Source: Candidatus Sumerlaeota bacterium (GTDB lineage Bacteria > Sumerlaeota > Sumerlaeia > JADFCT01). From it: a stretch of 28,413 nt of DNA. Location: the NCBI GenBank assembly GCA_017161665.1, contig JADFCT010000006.1, forward strand, positions 1-28,413, given 5' to 3'. A model generated the notes under the pieces. It was not told the origin of the DNA, did not search any database, and was given only the letters and a program-made list of their open reading frames with translations. A program made the position numbers and the translations under genes. Positions 7,451-15,535 of this stretch are shown one piece after another (positions within the stretch are counted from its first letter, which is position 1; each line of letters begins with the position of its first letter).

Positions 7451-8443
7451 ATGGACGTTATGCAAAAGAAGCGAGTAGCAGTCATAGGTGTTGGCTCCAT
7501 GGGGCGTCATCACGCCCGCATATATCATGAGAATCCGAATGCGGAACTGGTGGCGGTCGTGGATTCGAACACCGAAACGGTCGCGCGGCTGGCGAAAGAG
7601 TATCACTGTGAGGGGATTACGGACTACCATTCTCTCATCGGCACGGTTGACGCCGTATCCATCGCCGTGCCGACGGTCATGCATTATGAAGTGGCCTCGA
7701 AGTTTATGGATGCCGGAGTGCATGTGCTCCTGGAGAAACCGATCACGGCCACTGTGGACGAAGCGGATAAACTGATTCACCTGGCGCGCGCGAAAGAAGT
7801 GATCCTTCAGGTCGGCCACATCGAACGGTTCAACGCCGCCATACGACATTTCCACAAAGTTGCGAATCAACCGGTCTTTATCGAAGCCCACCGCTTGGGC
7901 CCTTTTAATCCACGGGTACGGGACATCGGTGTCGTCATGGACCTGATGATCCACGATCTCGATATTATTCTGAACCTTGTGAACTCTGAAGTGGTTTCGA
8001 TTGATGCCGTAGGCTGCCCGGTATTGTCGGATCGAATCGACATCGCCAATGTCCGGATACGTTTTGCCACTGGCTGTATTGCCAACATCACGGCCAGCCG
8101 TGTCACGCCGACCAAAAAGCGCAAGATCCGCATCTTCCAGCAGGGCGCGTATTTCTCCATCGATTACGCCAAACCGGCTTTGGAGGTATACAAACTGGAG
8201 CCGAATCCGGACGCCGCTCCGGGTGAGCCAGAGATGACCATCAAGCGCAAGGTGGAACGGTTGAAGAAAGAAGAGCCCCTCAAAGCCGAAATTGATCACT
8301 TCATCGAATGCGTTCACAAGGGAGTGGAACCGCAGGTGCGGGGCGAACATGCGCAGAACGCCCTGGTTCTGGCCGTGCAGATTACCAACATGATTAAGGA
8401 TGATTATGTCAGCCGATCGCCGGATTTTTATTGTCGCGGGTGA
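7451..8443 (+). CDS. Gfo/Idh/MocA-family NAD(P)-dependent dehydrogenase, possibly GnnA-like
   Basis: A 330-residue cytoplasmic oxidoreductase. The N-terminal Rossmann domain starts with VAVIGVGSMGRHHAR (GxGxxG), followed by VVDSN and the signature EKPI loop (LLEKPITATVDEA). The C-terminal alpha/beta domain has DLMIHDLDI, with the His-Asp pair typical of catalysis in this family. Its stop lies 38 bases inside lpxB, so the two are tightly coupled. In Acidithiobacillus and Leptospira a Gfo/Idh/MocA enzyme (GnnA) oxidises UDP-GlcNAc before transamination by GnnB, giving amide-linked lipid A; the lpxB overlap makes a role of that sort plausible. GnnB is not in the window, so the substrate is an inference. 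The start could also be ATG 7460. Confidence 0.88.
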   Translation: MDVMQKKRVAVIGVGSMGRHHARIYHENPNAELVAVVDSNTETVARLAKEYHCEGITDYHSLIGTVDAVSIAVPTVMHYEVASKFMDAGVHVLLEKPITATVDEADKLIHLARAKEVILQVGHIERFNAAIRHFHKVANQPVFIEAHRLGPFNPRVRDIGVVMDLMIHDLDIILNLVNSEVVSIDAVGCPVLSDRIDIANVRIRFATGCIANITASRVTPTKKRKIRIFQQGAYFSIDYAKPALEVYKLEPNPDAAPGEPEMTIKRKVERLKKEEPLKAEIDHFIECVHKGVEPQVRGEHAQNALVLAVQITNMIKDDYVSRSPDFYCRG

Positions 8444-9581
8444 AAACTCAGGAGATTTGGATGCGGGCCGCTTGATCCGATGGATGAAGCGGAGCGATTC
8501 GAATTTAACCTTCTATGGCCTCGGCGGCCCCCAAATGGCTGAATCGGGCGTGGAGATCCTGCATAACATGGTCAAAGATCTGGCCATTGTCGGCGTCACG
8601 CCCGTCATCCGAAATATCCGAAAGATTCTGAATCTCCTGAAAATGGTGCGCGCGCGTCTGGAGGAAGATCGTCCGGACGCTGTGATTCTGGTGGACTATC
8701 CCGGATTTAATCTGCGAGTGGCCCGAATGGCCAAAGATTTAGGCATTCCGGTCATTTATTTCAAGTGCCCCCAATTCTGGGGCTGGCATTACAGCCGGAT
8801 TTTCAAATTCGCGAAAGTGGTGGATCTGGCCCTGGTCATTTTCCCTTTTGAACGGAAAATGTTCCAGGAGGTGGGCGTCAATGTCCACTATATTGGCCAC
8901 CCCACTCTGGACACGCTTCGCATTACCCAGAATCGGGAGGAGGTCTGCGAGCATTTCGACCTGGACCCCGACCAACCCCTGATCGGTATTGCCCCCGGTT
9001 CGAGAAAGCCGGAAGTGGTGCGCCTGTTGCCGGTTCTGATGGAAGCAGCGGAACGCATTCGCGAAGCCATCCCCAATGCCCAATTTGTGCTGCCCCGCTC
9101 GACAACGATCGACCGGTCCCTGATCGAAAAGTATTTGAACCGGTTTCCCCACGTGCCGGTAAAAATCATCGAAGAACGCCGGTTGAACATGCGCAAGGCG
9201 CTGGATTTTGAGATTGTGAAATCCGGCACATCCACACTGGAAACGGGCGCCATGCTCGTGCCGATGATTATTGTTTACAAAGTGTCCTTTCTTTCTTGGT
9301 TCATTGGGAAACTGGTCATCCAACTGCCGTTTCTTGGATTGGTCAATATCGTCGCCAATGAACGGATCGTGCCGGAACTGCTCCAGGATCAGTGTACGGG
9401 CGAACGGATTGCAGATGAAACGCTCGCGATTCTGCGCGATGACGAGCGACGCGCCAACATGGTCTTTCAACTGCGTCAGGTTCGGGAGGGGCTGGGGGGC
9501 GGTGGCGCCAGCCGGCGCGCCGCGGCGCTGGTCTTGGATTTTCTGAATCGATCCGGACCCAACGCGAAAAGCGCCTGCTAA
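8406..9581 (+). CDS. lpxB: Lipid-A-disaccharide synthase LpxB
   Basis: A 391-residue GT19 glycosyltransferase that joins UDP-2,3-diacylglucosamine and lipid X to make the tetraacyl disaccharide of lipid A at the inner membrane. Family marks are GENSGD near the N-terminus, FYGLGGPQMAESG, CPQFWGWHYSRI, YIGHPTLD, GIAPGSRKPEV, the VKSGTSTLE loop and VANERIVPELLQ. I chose ATG 8406 because AAGGA (8396-8400) is 5 bases upstream; ATG 8400 in the same frame lies too close to it. The gene overlaps the dehydrogenase by 38 bases. Its presence shows a diderm envelope with lipid A. The length is normal for the family. Confidence 0.96.
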   Translation: MSADRRIFIVAGENSGDLDAGRLIRWMKRSDSNLTFYGLGGPQMAESGVEILHNMVKDLAIVGVTPVIRNIRKILNLLKMVRARLEEDRPDAVILVDYPGFNLRVARMAKDLGIPVIYFKCPQFWGWHYSRIFKFAKVVDLALVIFPFERKMFQEVGVNVHYIGHPTLDTLRITQNREEVCEHFDLDPDQPLIGIAPGSRKPEVVRLLPVLMEAAERIREAIPNAQFVLPRSTTIDRSLIEKYLNRFPHVPVKIIEERRLNMRKALDFEIVKSGTSTLETGAMLVPMIIVYKVSFLSWFIGKLVIQLPFLGLVNIVANERIVPELLQDQCTGERIADETLAILRDDERRANMVFQLRQVREGLGGGGASRRAAALVLDFLNRSGPNAKSAC

Positions 9582-9638
9582 GTATCTTGCCGTCTTGCTG
9601 TCTTTGCGAACCATCTCATACGCCCACCCGCCATTGGC

Positions 9639-9659
9639 ATAGCGCCTTGATGGCGCTAT
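9639..9659. other. Perfect hairpin after lpxB
   Basis: ATAGCGCC-TTGAT-GGCGCTAT is an 8-bp perfect inverted repeat with a 5-base loop, 57 bases after the lpxB stop and 35 before the GGDEF gene. It is not followed by a T tract on either strand, so it may be a weak or factor-assisted terminator, an mRNA-end stabiliser or an operator for the downstream gene. Confidence 0.5.
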
Positions 9660-9693
9660 AAGGTGAAAGATCGCTATACGGCGAGGGGGTATT

Positions 9694-10740
9694 TTGGTTG
9701 ATCGAACAGAGTGGGCATGGGATGATGTGTCAAGTTTTGAGCAACTTTTACTCACTTCTGGTGACTTTTCCATGAATCATGTGTCACAACATCTCCAGGT
9801 CGATTTTGATAACGCTGAGTTTCTGTATCAACTTCTCGACTGGCTCCCCGTGGGCGTGGCCGTGCTGGACGCTGCCGGTGATGTCCTTTTCTGGAATCGA
9901 TCGGCCGCCGTCATTACCGGTTATCACCGGGACGCCTTGAAGGACGTGACGCTGGGAGACTGTTTCCAGGGATTGGACGTCGGCGCCGCCGATCCGATCC
10001 CCGGTCGCCCCCGACGCGAGGATTGGCATCGTCAGGATGGACGACGGATCACCGTTATTTTGCAGTGGGCTCATTTGCGAACGAAAGCAGACCACCGTTC
10101 CACCATTTATGCCTTTATCGACATGACAGAGAACGTCATCGACGAAGACTCGGTTCAGATTGTCAATCAACTGTTATATGAAGCGGCGCAACGGATGCAA
10201 AATCAGGCCAACACGGATGGCCTGACGGGGTTGTTGAATCATCGCGCTTTCCAGGAGCGAATCCGCCAGGAAGTCAGCCGCACCCGTCGCCACAAGGAAC
10301 CCTTGTCCGTGGCCATGTTTGATGTGGATCATTTCAAAAAATGCAACGACACATACGGCCATCAATTTGGCGATCGCGTCCTGGCGGCCCTCAGCGAAGT
10401 GGCCCGGAATGTTTTTCGCCAGGAGGATGTGGTGGCCCGCTATGGCGGTGAGGAATTTGTCATCATGCTGCCGAACACGCGGGTTGACGCTGCCGTGGCC
10501 GTCGCCGAACGCTTTCGCGCGGCTGTGGAACATCACACGGTCCGTTATCACGGAGTGGAAGGCAACGTGACCATCAGTTGTGGCGTCACTTCGTATGAAG
10601 TGGACACGCGCGGCGAAGATGTGGACTTGATCGTCCTGCGGCTGGTCCAGCAGGCGGATGAAGCGCTCTATCACGCCAAGGCCTCCGGACGAAACCGCGT
10701 GGTGATTCATGACTATGCCCGGCGCCCCAAAGGATCATAG
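9694..10740 (+). CDS. PAS-GGDEF diguanylate cyclase
   Basis: A 348-residue cytoplasmic signalling protein with no membrane segments. A PAS domain lies at about 46-145 (LPVGVAVLDAAGDVLFWN) and a GGDEF domain at 172-340, opening with NTDGLTGLLNHRAF. The active site is GGEEF at 251-255, and FDVDHFKKCND supplies the metal- and base-binding residues. An RxxD inhibitory site (RQED, 242-245) stands five residues before it, so product inhibition by c-di-GMP is expected. The protein should make c-di-GMP in response to a ligand or redox state sensed by PAS. The TTG start at 9694 follows GAGGGGG; ATG 9772 would remove 26 residues and leave both domains whole. It is the first gene of a cluster with a glycosyltransferase and a Cache-CheD-like protein. 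Confidence 0.92.
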   Translation: MVDRTEWAWDDVSSFEQLLLTSGDFSMNHVSQHLQVDFDNAEFLYQLLDWLPVGVAVLDAAGDVLFWNRSAAVITGYHRDALKDVTLGDCFQGLDVGAADPIPGRPRREDWHRQDGRRITVILQWAHLRTKADHRSTIYAFIDMTENVIDEDSVQIVNQLLYEAAQRMQNQANTDGLTGLLNHRAFQERIRQEVSRTRRHKEPLSVAMFDVDHFKKCNDTYGHQFGDRVLAALSEVARNVFRQEDVVARYGGEEFVIMLPNTRVDAAVAVAERFRAAVEHHTVRYHGVEGNVTISCGVTSYEVDTRGEDVDLIVLRLVQQADEALYHAKASGRNRVVIHDYARRPKGS

Positions 10741-10794
10741 GGCCGAAAGATCGTGACCGCCTTGCCCGACCCCCCTCCAGGATCGTTCTCATCG

Positions 10795-11940
10795 ATGCCG
10801 ATCAAAATCGCGATTGTTCTCCTCAAGGCGTATGCCGTGTTTCGTCCTGACCGCCGCCTGGAATTTGGCGGAGCGGAAACGCAGATGTACCTGTTGTCCC
10901 GGGAACTGGCGCGCGACTCGAATTTTGAGGTCACCCTCATTTGTCGTGACGACGGTCAGGACGCGGAGGAAATCATTGATGGCGTGCGATTGCTCAAAAT
11001 CGACCAGGGCGGCGCGTGGGGGAAACGGCATCGCCTCTGGAAGCGGGTCGCGTCCGTTCGCGGCCTGTATCGCGCGGCCCGGGCCGTGGATGCCGACATC
11101 TACCTGCAATCCTGCGCCGGAATCGAAACGGGGATCATTGCTTATTATTGTCGCCGGGCGGGCAAGCCCTGCATTTTTCGAGCCGCCAGCAATGCGAACC
11201 TGGACGGAACCTTTGAGCGCACGCACCCATTGCCATACCGATGGAGTTTTCGGTATGGTCTCCGACGCTGTGACCCGATCATCTGCCAGAATGAAACCCA
11301 AATCGATCTCCTGAAGGCGCGGCTGGGGCGCGACGGGTTGCTTTTACCGAGTTTGTGTCAAAGGCCCGAAACCGATCACCGCCCCGAAGGGGACGTGGTT
11401 TTATGGGTGTCACGGTTGATTCCCATGAAGCGCGCGGAGATATTCCTCCGACTGGCCCGGGCCATGCCGGAGCGACGGTTTGTAATGGTGGCTTCGCGCG
11501 GGCCGAACGCCGACTACTTCGACCACATCACCACCGAAGCCGAAACCATCCAGAATCTGGACCTCGTTCGCAATGTGCCCTATCAGGAAATCAACCGATA
11601 CTTCGACCAGGCCCGTATTCTGGTGAACACCTCGGAGTACGAAGGTTTTCCGAATATCTTTCTTCAAGCCATGAGCCGTGGAACGCCGGTGGTTTCCATG
11701 GTCGTCAATCCAAACGGAATTCTCACCGAACAAGATGGGGGCGTTTTGACAGGCGAAGAGGAACCCGCGTTGCGGGACGGCGTCCAGCGCCTTTGGGACG
11801 ACGAAAATCTGTATGCGAGAAAAAGCAAAGCCGCCTCTGCCTATGTGGCGCAGCATCACGACGTCAACACGGTGACCGAACGGTATAAGGAGCTCTTTCG
11901 GACTTTAATCGAAACAAAAACAACCGATTCCCATTCATGA
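10795..11940 (+). CDS. GT4-family glycosyltransferase
   Basis: A 381-residue GT-B glycosyltransferase. The N-terminal half has KIAIVLLKAY and the glycine-rich FGGAETQ (24-30). The C-terminal half has LWVSRLIPMKRAEIFLRLA, the usual start of the nucleotide-sugar domain, and YEGFPNIFLQAMSRGTPVV. In the EX7E motif the first Glu is E283, but the second position is Gln (Q291), a change seen in some GT4 members. It probably adds a sugar to a surface glycan or glycolipid; donor and acceptor cannot be read from sequence. The frame extends back to a GTG at 10753, but ATG 10795 matches the family start. It begins 54 bases after the diguanylate cyclase and ends 43 before the Cache-CheD-like gene. Confidence 0.9.
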   Translation: MPIKIAIVLLKAYAVFRPDRRLEFGGAETQMYLLSRELARDSNFEVTLICRDDGQDAEEIIDGVRLLKIDQGGAWGKRHRLWKRVASVRGLYRAARAVDADIYLQSCAGIETGIIAYYCRRAGKPCIFRAASNANLDGTFERTHPLPYRWSFRYGLRRCDPIICQNETQIDLLKARLGRDGLLLPSLCQRPETDHRPEGDVVLWVSRLIPMKRAEIFLRLARAMPERRFVMVASRGPNADYFDHITTEAETIQNLDLVRNVPYQEINRYFDQARILVNTSEYEGFPNIFLQAMSRGTPVVSMVVNPNGILTEQDGGVLTGEEEPALRDGVQRLWDDENLYARKSKAASAYVAQHHDVNTVTERYKELFRTLIETKTTDSHS

Positions 11941-11983
11941 TTACTGATCGATCATTCCAGAAACAAAACACAGGAGAATGAAT

Positions 11984-13528
11984 ATGTCCCGGAACAAACG
12001 GAATCACAGCCAAGGGATTCGTTTCATTGTAGTATTCGTCGCGGCACTGTGCGGTCTATCCCCCTCAATCATCCACGCCAGCAAAGGACCGGAAGAATGG
12101 GCCATGCTCCAGTTGGATCATGTGAGGGAACAAAAAGCGCAACAGTTGCGCGACCATTGTGAACGTATCCACAACTTGGCGCTGAAAGCCGCTCAGGACA
12201 AGGTCGTTCTTCAATTCTTCCTCGTCAACCTCAACTTCGCGCGCGCCGCAGCCCAGGGCGCCGTGCCCAAGGATCTCCAAGATAACGTGGCCGAAATTCG
12301 AGCGGGATTCAATCAGTACTACATCCAAAACTACCTCACCTTTTACGATTTCCTCTTTATCGATATGGATGGGAATGTGTTCTACACCTTGCGAAAGGAA
12401 CTTGATCTCGATGCGAATCTTACGCAAGACGAAATAGACGGTCTGCTTGCCAAATGTATAAAGAAACGGCCCACCGAAGAGGTCTTTGTGGATTTTCACC
12501 AATACCGTCCATCCAGAGAACCGGGCGCGTTCTTTGTGGAACCGATCCATTCGGAGGGCGTTCAAGCGGGCTGGCTGGTTCTCCAACACTCCATCAACAG
12601 GATCAACATGATTTTCGCCTGGATGCAGGACATCGGGGCCACGGGAGAAACTTTTCTGGTCAATGACCAAGGCTATATGTTGACCGAATCCAATTTCAAA
12701 GGCGACTCCACCATCCTGACCCAGCGCCTCGACAATCGAAACATTGAACCTAAATTCACAGAAGGAAAAGGAAATCGCGTCGTCACCGATTATCGGGGAA
12801 TTACAGCCATTACCTCTTTCGAAGTGGTTCCTTTTATGGGTACGCAGTGGCTGGTTGTGGCGAAAATCGATCAAGATGAAGTGCTCACAAACCACTATAT
12901 GCAGCGCCAGTGGTACTATAAGGAACGCTTGGGAGAGGTCCTGGAGAAACTGTATGCGCCACCCAATTCTTCAGCCATCCCGCCAGTCCCCGATGCGCGC
13001 TTGTCACGTGTGGATATGGATGAATTGCTTCGGGCCGAGCCTGATCAATGGCTCGAAACCTTTGGCATATCGACGTGTACCGGCTTGATCGGATCAGATG
13101 CGGGGCGATTCGGATACATGGCCCACATCAGCCCGCGTGACATGGTCTATGGCGGATCAGAGACCGACCTGTTGGGTCAACTGACCATGCGAATCAAGAC
13201 CTTCGATGTTCGCCCCTGCGAAATGCGCAATGTCTCATTTTCCATTATCGCCCCCCATTTCAACAGCCTGACGAACATTGTCAGCGTCTTGCTTAACGAA
13301 GGGTTCCTGCTCTCACAGATTCGCGTGTTCATCAATCCCAACGCCCTCAGCGCGGCGGTCGCTTACGATTATCAAAGCAACCAGATGACCGTCACCTGGA
13401 AAATGGGCATGGATTCCAAAGTGGAAAGACAGAGCCTATCGGACGGCGTTCTGTTCAGCGACGCCATTCGGGAGCTGATGCGACAAGACCATGAAAACGA
13501 ATCCGCACTCATGGCATCGGAACAATAA
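11984..13528 (+). CDS. Exported dCache sensor domain fused to a CheD-like deamidase-fold domain
   Basis: A 514-residue protein. The N-terminus has a basic stretch, a hydrophobic core (FIVVFVAALCGL) and a likely signal-peptidase site after IIHA; no further membrane segment is visible. Residues about 40-300 read as a double Cache domain (YDFLFIDMDGNVFYTLRKE, FVEPIHSEGVQAGWLVLQHS, GATGETFLVNDQGYML), the extracytoplasmic sensor of chemoreceptors and cyclases. Residues about 352-475 match CheD: TFGISTC and GYMAH place T359, C365 and H381 where Thermotoga maritima CheD has T21, C27 and H44 (spacing 6 and 16, against 6 and 17). The strand-helix pattern that follows also fits CheD. No HAMP or signalling domain is present. 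CheD deamidates chemoreceptor glutamines in the cytoplasm; here the domain should be periplasmic, so the target is unknown. ATG 11984 has GGAG 7 bases upstream. The Cache call is firm; the CheD call is good but made by eye. Confidence 0.8.
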   Translation: MSRNKRNHSQGIRFIVVFVAALCGLSPSIIHASKGPEEWAMLQLDHVREQKAQQLRDHCERIHNLALKAAQDKVVLQFFLVNLNFARAAAQGAVPKDLQDNVAEIRAGFNQYYIQNYLTFYDFLFIDMDGNVFYTLRKELDLDANLTQDEIDGLLAKCIKKRPTEEVFVDFHQYRPSREPGAFFVEPIHSEGVQAGWLVLQHSINRINMIFAWMQDIGATGETFLVNDQGYMLTESNFKGDSTILTQRLDNRNIEPKFTEGKGNRVVTDYRGITAITSFEVVPFMGTQWLVVAKIDQDEVLTNHYMQRQWYYKERLGEVLEKLYAPPNSSAIPPVPDARLSRVDMDELLRAEPDQWLETFGISTCTGLIGSDAGRFGYMAHISPRDMVYGGSETDLLGQLTMRIKTFDVRPCEMRNVSFSIIAPHFNSLTNIVSVLLNEGFLLSQIRVFINPNALSAAVAYDYQSNQMTVTWKMGMDSKVERQSLSDGVLFSDAIRELMRQDHENESALMASEQ

Positions 13529-13541
13529 GCCCTGATTCCTT

Positions 13542-15044
13542 TTATTTCTTGCGCACCTCTTCCACAACGACCTGGGCCCCATCCTGGCCAATGACACGAA
13601 CCGGGGTTCCTTTTTCGATCCATTCGCCATCGCTGATGGCATCCAGGCGTTTGCCATCAACTTCCACGATCCCGCCGGGACGCAACGTGGAGCGAGCCAC
13701 GGCTTCCCGTCCGATCCATTCACTGTTGTCGTTGACACTGACATAGCCCTGATCCGCCATCATGGCCGTCTGAAGAGTCAGCCGCCTCCACAAAATCGTA
13801 TCCGGCAGATACCGGAAGACCAAGGCGCCGACAATAAGGAAGACCACCATGGCGAAGGCGAGATTAATCAAAGGCCATTGAATCTGTTGCGAAACGATCG
13901 CCCAGTCCCAGCCGAGCTCAAGGTCGGGAACGGTGAACATGGACAGAAACAAGCTGGCCCCCACACAGCAGATACCCGAAATGCCGGCGACGCCGAATCC
14001 GGGGATGATGACAATCTCGGCAAAGATAAGGCTGAGGCCAATCATAAAAAGGCCGATTTCAAACCAGGAAGCGGTCATATCCATATAATTGGCCCAGAAG
14101 AAAATGCCCAGACTGAGAAGCCCCAGTCCACCGGGGATTCCGAAGCCGGGACTTTTAACTTCGATAAAGATCCCCAGAACGGCCAGGGCCAGAAAGAGAC
14201 CGGAAAACATTTTGATCAAAAGGGCAAACTTTTCGCGCGAGCTCAGGTGAAAAACCACAATTTCCGCATCGGCCATTCCCAACAGGGCAGGCAGGTCGGC
14301 GAAGTTGGAGACTTCGGCAATGGCCAAGCGAGCGGCCACGGCTTCCTTGCCGGTCAAGATCAAGATGCGGTCGGCTTCGTTGATCCCTGGAACGGATTCG
14401 CGCCGATCGGCAAAGGCGGCGGCGACATCGGAGCGATGGCCTTTGGCCTGGGCGGTCGCTTCCCATTCGCTGCGCCCGGCCGCAGAAAGTTTATCAAAAA
14501 GGGCCTCGTCTTTTTCGCCGGAAGTCACTTGCCCCAGGCCCATCATCACTGTCTGCGCATCCCCCAGCGTGGCGTTGGGCGCGACGAAGATATTATCACA
14601 GGCCAACATCAGCAGGGAACCGGCGGAAATGGCCTGGCGGACATAGCAGGTGGTGATGACGGGGCTCATGTCCATCAGCGCGTCACGGGCCGTAAAAGCA
14701 TGGGCCGTATAGCCGCCGGGCGTGCGAATATCGAGAAGGACGGCGCCGATATCGCCTTCTTCGACACGCGCCTGGGCGCGCTTCAACAGGAAAGCGGTTC
14801 GCGAATCGATCATATCCGTGGCAAAATCATGTTTGATTTCGATCAGCAGGATTTTTTTGCCCCCCACATTTTGGGGCATCCGAATCGTTGGTTGCTCAAA
14901 TTGTGTGGAGGCTTCAGCGATTTGAGCGATCCGGTCATCCGGCGAGGCCGCCTGCGTGGCCGTGGAGGAAGTCTGAGCGGGAACCATTTCCGCATAGACC
15001 CAAAAGAACAACAACCCAATGAACGGGGCGGCGAAGCGACGCAT
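13542..15044 (-). CDS. NfeD-family membrane serine protease (ClpP-class domain plus NfeD domain)
   Basis: A 500-residue protein of the long NfeD (NfeD1b) type. It has a signal peptide (residues 1-23, ending VPAQ), then a ClpP/SppA-like protease domain at about 62-260. DIRTPGGYT forms the oxyanion part and S140 in the AISAGS motif is the probable nucleophile. After that come four or five membrane helices near 285-440, and a C-terminal OB-fold NfeD domain with IGREAVARSTLRPGGIVEVDG, ending KGTPVRVIGQDGAQVVVEE. Members cleave membrane-associated proteins with stomatin partners; no stomatin gene is visible here. ATG 15044 follows GGAAGGAT; the frame runs open to 15248 but those 68 residues look unlike the family. 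It is convergent with the Cache-CheD-like gene, with a 13-base gap. Confidence 0.92.
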   Translation of the reverse strand: MRRFAAPFIGLLFFWVYAEMVPAQTSSTATQAASPDDRIAQIAEASTQFEQPTIRMPQNVGGKKILLIEIKHDFATDMIDSRTAFLLKRAQARVEEGDIGAVLLDIRTPGGYTAHAFTARDALMDMSPVITTCYVRQAISAGSLLMLACDNIFVAPNATLGDAQTVMMGLGQVTSGEKDEALFDKLSAAGRSEWEATAQAKGHRSDVAAAFADRRESVPGINEADRILILTGKEAVAARLAIAEVSNFADLPALLGMADAEIVVFHLSSREKFALLIKMFSGLFLALAVLGIFIEVKSPGFGIPGGLGLLSLGIFFWANYMDMTASWFEIGLFMIGLSLIFAEIVIIPGFGVAGISGICCVGASLFLSMFTVPDLELGWDWAIVSQQIQWPLINLAFAMVVFLIVGALVFRYLPDTILWRRLTLQTAMMADQGYVSVNDNSEWIGREAVARSTLRPGGIVEVDGKRLDAISDGEWIEKGTPVRVIGQDGAQVVVEEVRKK

Positions 15045-15535
15045 TTTTTTATCCTTCCATCGAAAATCCGAAATGATTTGAAGACATTCTGAAAACCAAA
15101 ACGACCCGTTGATTCCGGCGAACCGGTTCAACTGAATGAAAGGAATGATGCCGCAGTCGCGATGATAGATCAAGGCCAACAGGAGCGAGACGTCATTTTC
15201 CCGTTTTTCTCCCCAAAGGGCCTTGGCTTGACATGGCGCATTCGTCATCTCTAAGATTTCGTCGGCCTTGAGACTATCGCGAAAACCAATGACCCCGTCT
15301 CGCCGTCGGACGCGGAAACCGACGCCGGCGATTCATGTTGGACGACTTCCATTGCCCGATTCCGGCGTGTCCAGTTTGGAGGGGGCGAACACAGAACCGT
15401 TCCGCCCGGTTTTCGACGGTATGAGTTGACAGACGGCTCCGGCAAAAAGGCCATATTCAGCGCAAACACGTTTGCGCCTGCCGGAATGCCTGAGCAGGAT
15501 TCAAAGGATGATCGCCCCGTGGGAGTGGGCCTTTT
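15045..15535. other. Intergenic region between nfeD and uvrA
   Basis: The two genes diverge here, so 491 bases hold both promoters. The left 250 bases show open frames on both strands with no recognisable protein. TTGACA at 15426-15431 resembles a -35 box for uvrA, but the best -10 candidate (CATATT, 15452-15457) is 20 bases away, longer than ideal. The palindrome at 15460-15477 is listed separately. Confidence 0.5.
15460..15477. promoter_or_regulatory. Palindromic operator candidate upstream of uvrA
   Basis: GCGCAAAC-AC-GTTTGCGC is a perfect 8-bp inverted repeat with a 2-base centre, starting 3 bases after the CATATT box and 58 bases before the uvrA ATG. That position suits a repressor blocking transcription start. 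The sequence resembles LacI/GalR-type operators rather than the E. coli or Bacillus LexA box, but LexA sites vary between phyla and uvrA is a classic SOS gene, so a lineage-specific LexA site is possible. Confidence 0.5.

Noticed and set aside
8739..9773. 344-codon open frame on the minus strand
   Set aside because: Antisense shadow of lpxB.
13878..15092. 404-codon open frame on the plus strand
   Set aside because: Antisense shadow of nfeD; Gly/His/Asp-rich without any domain.
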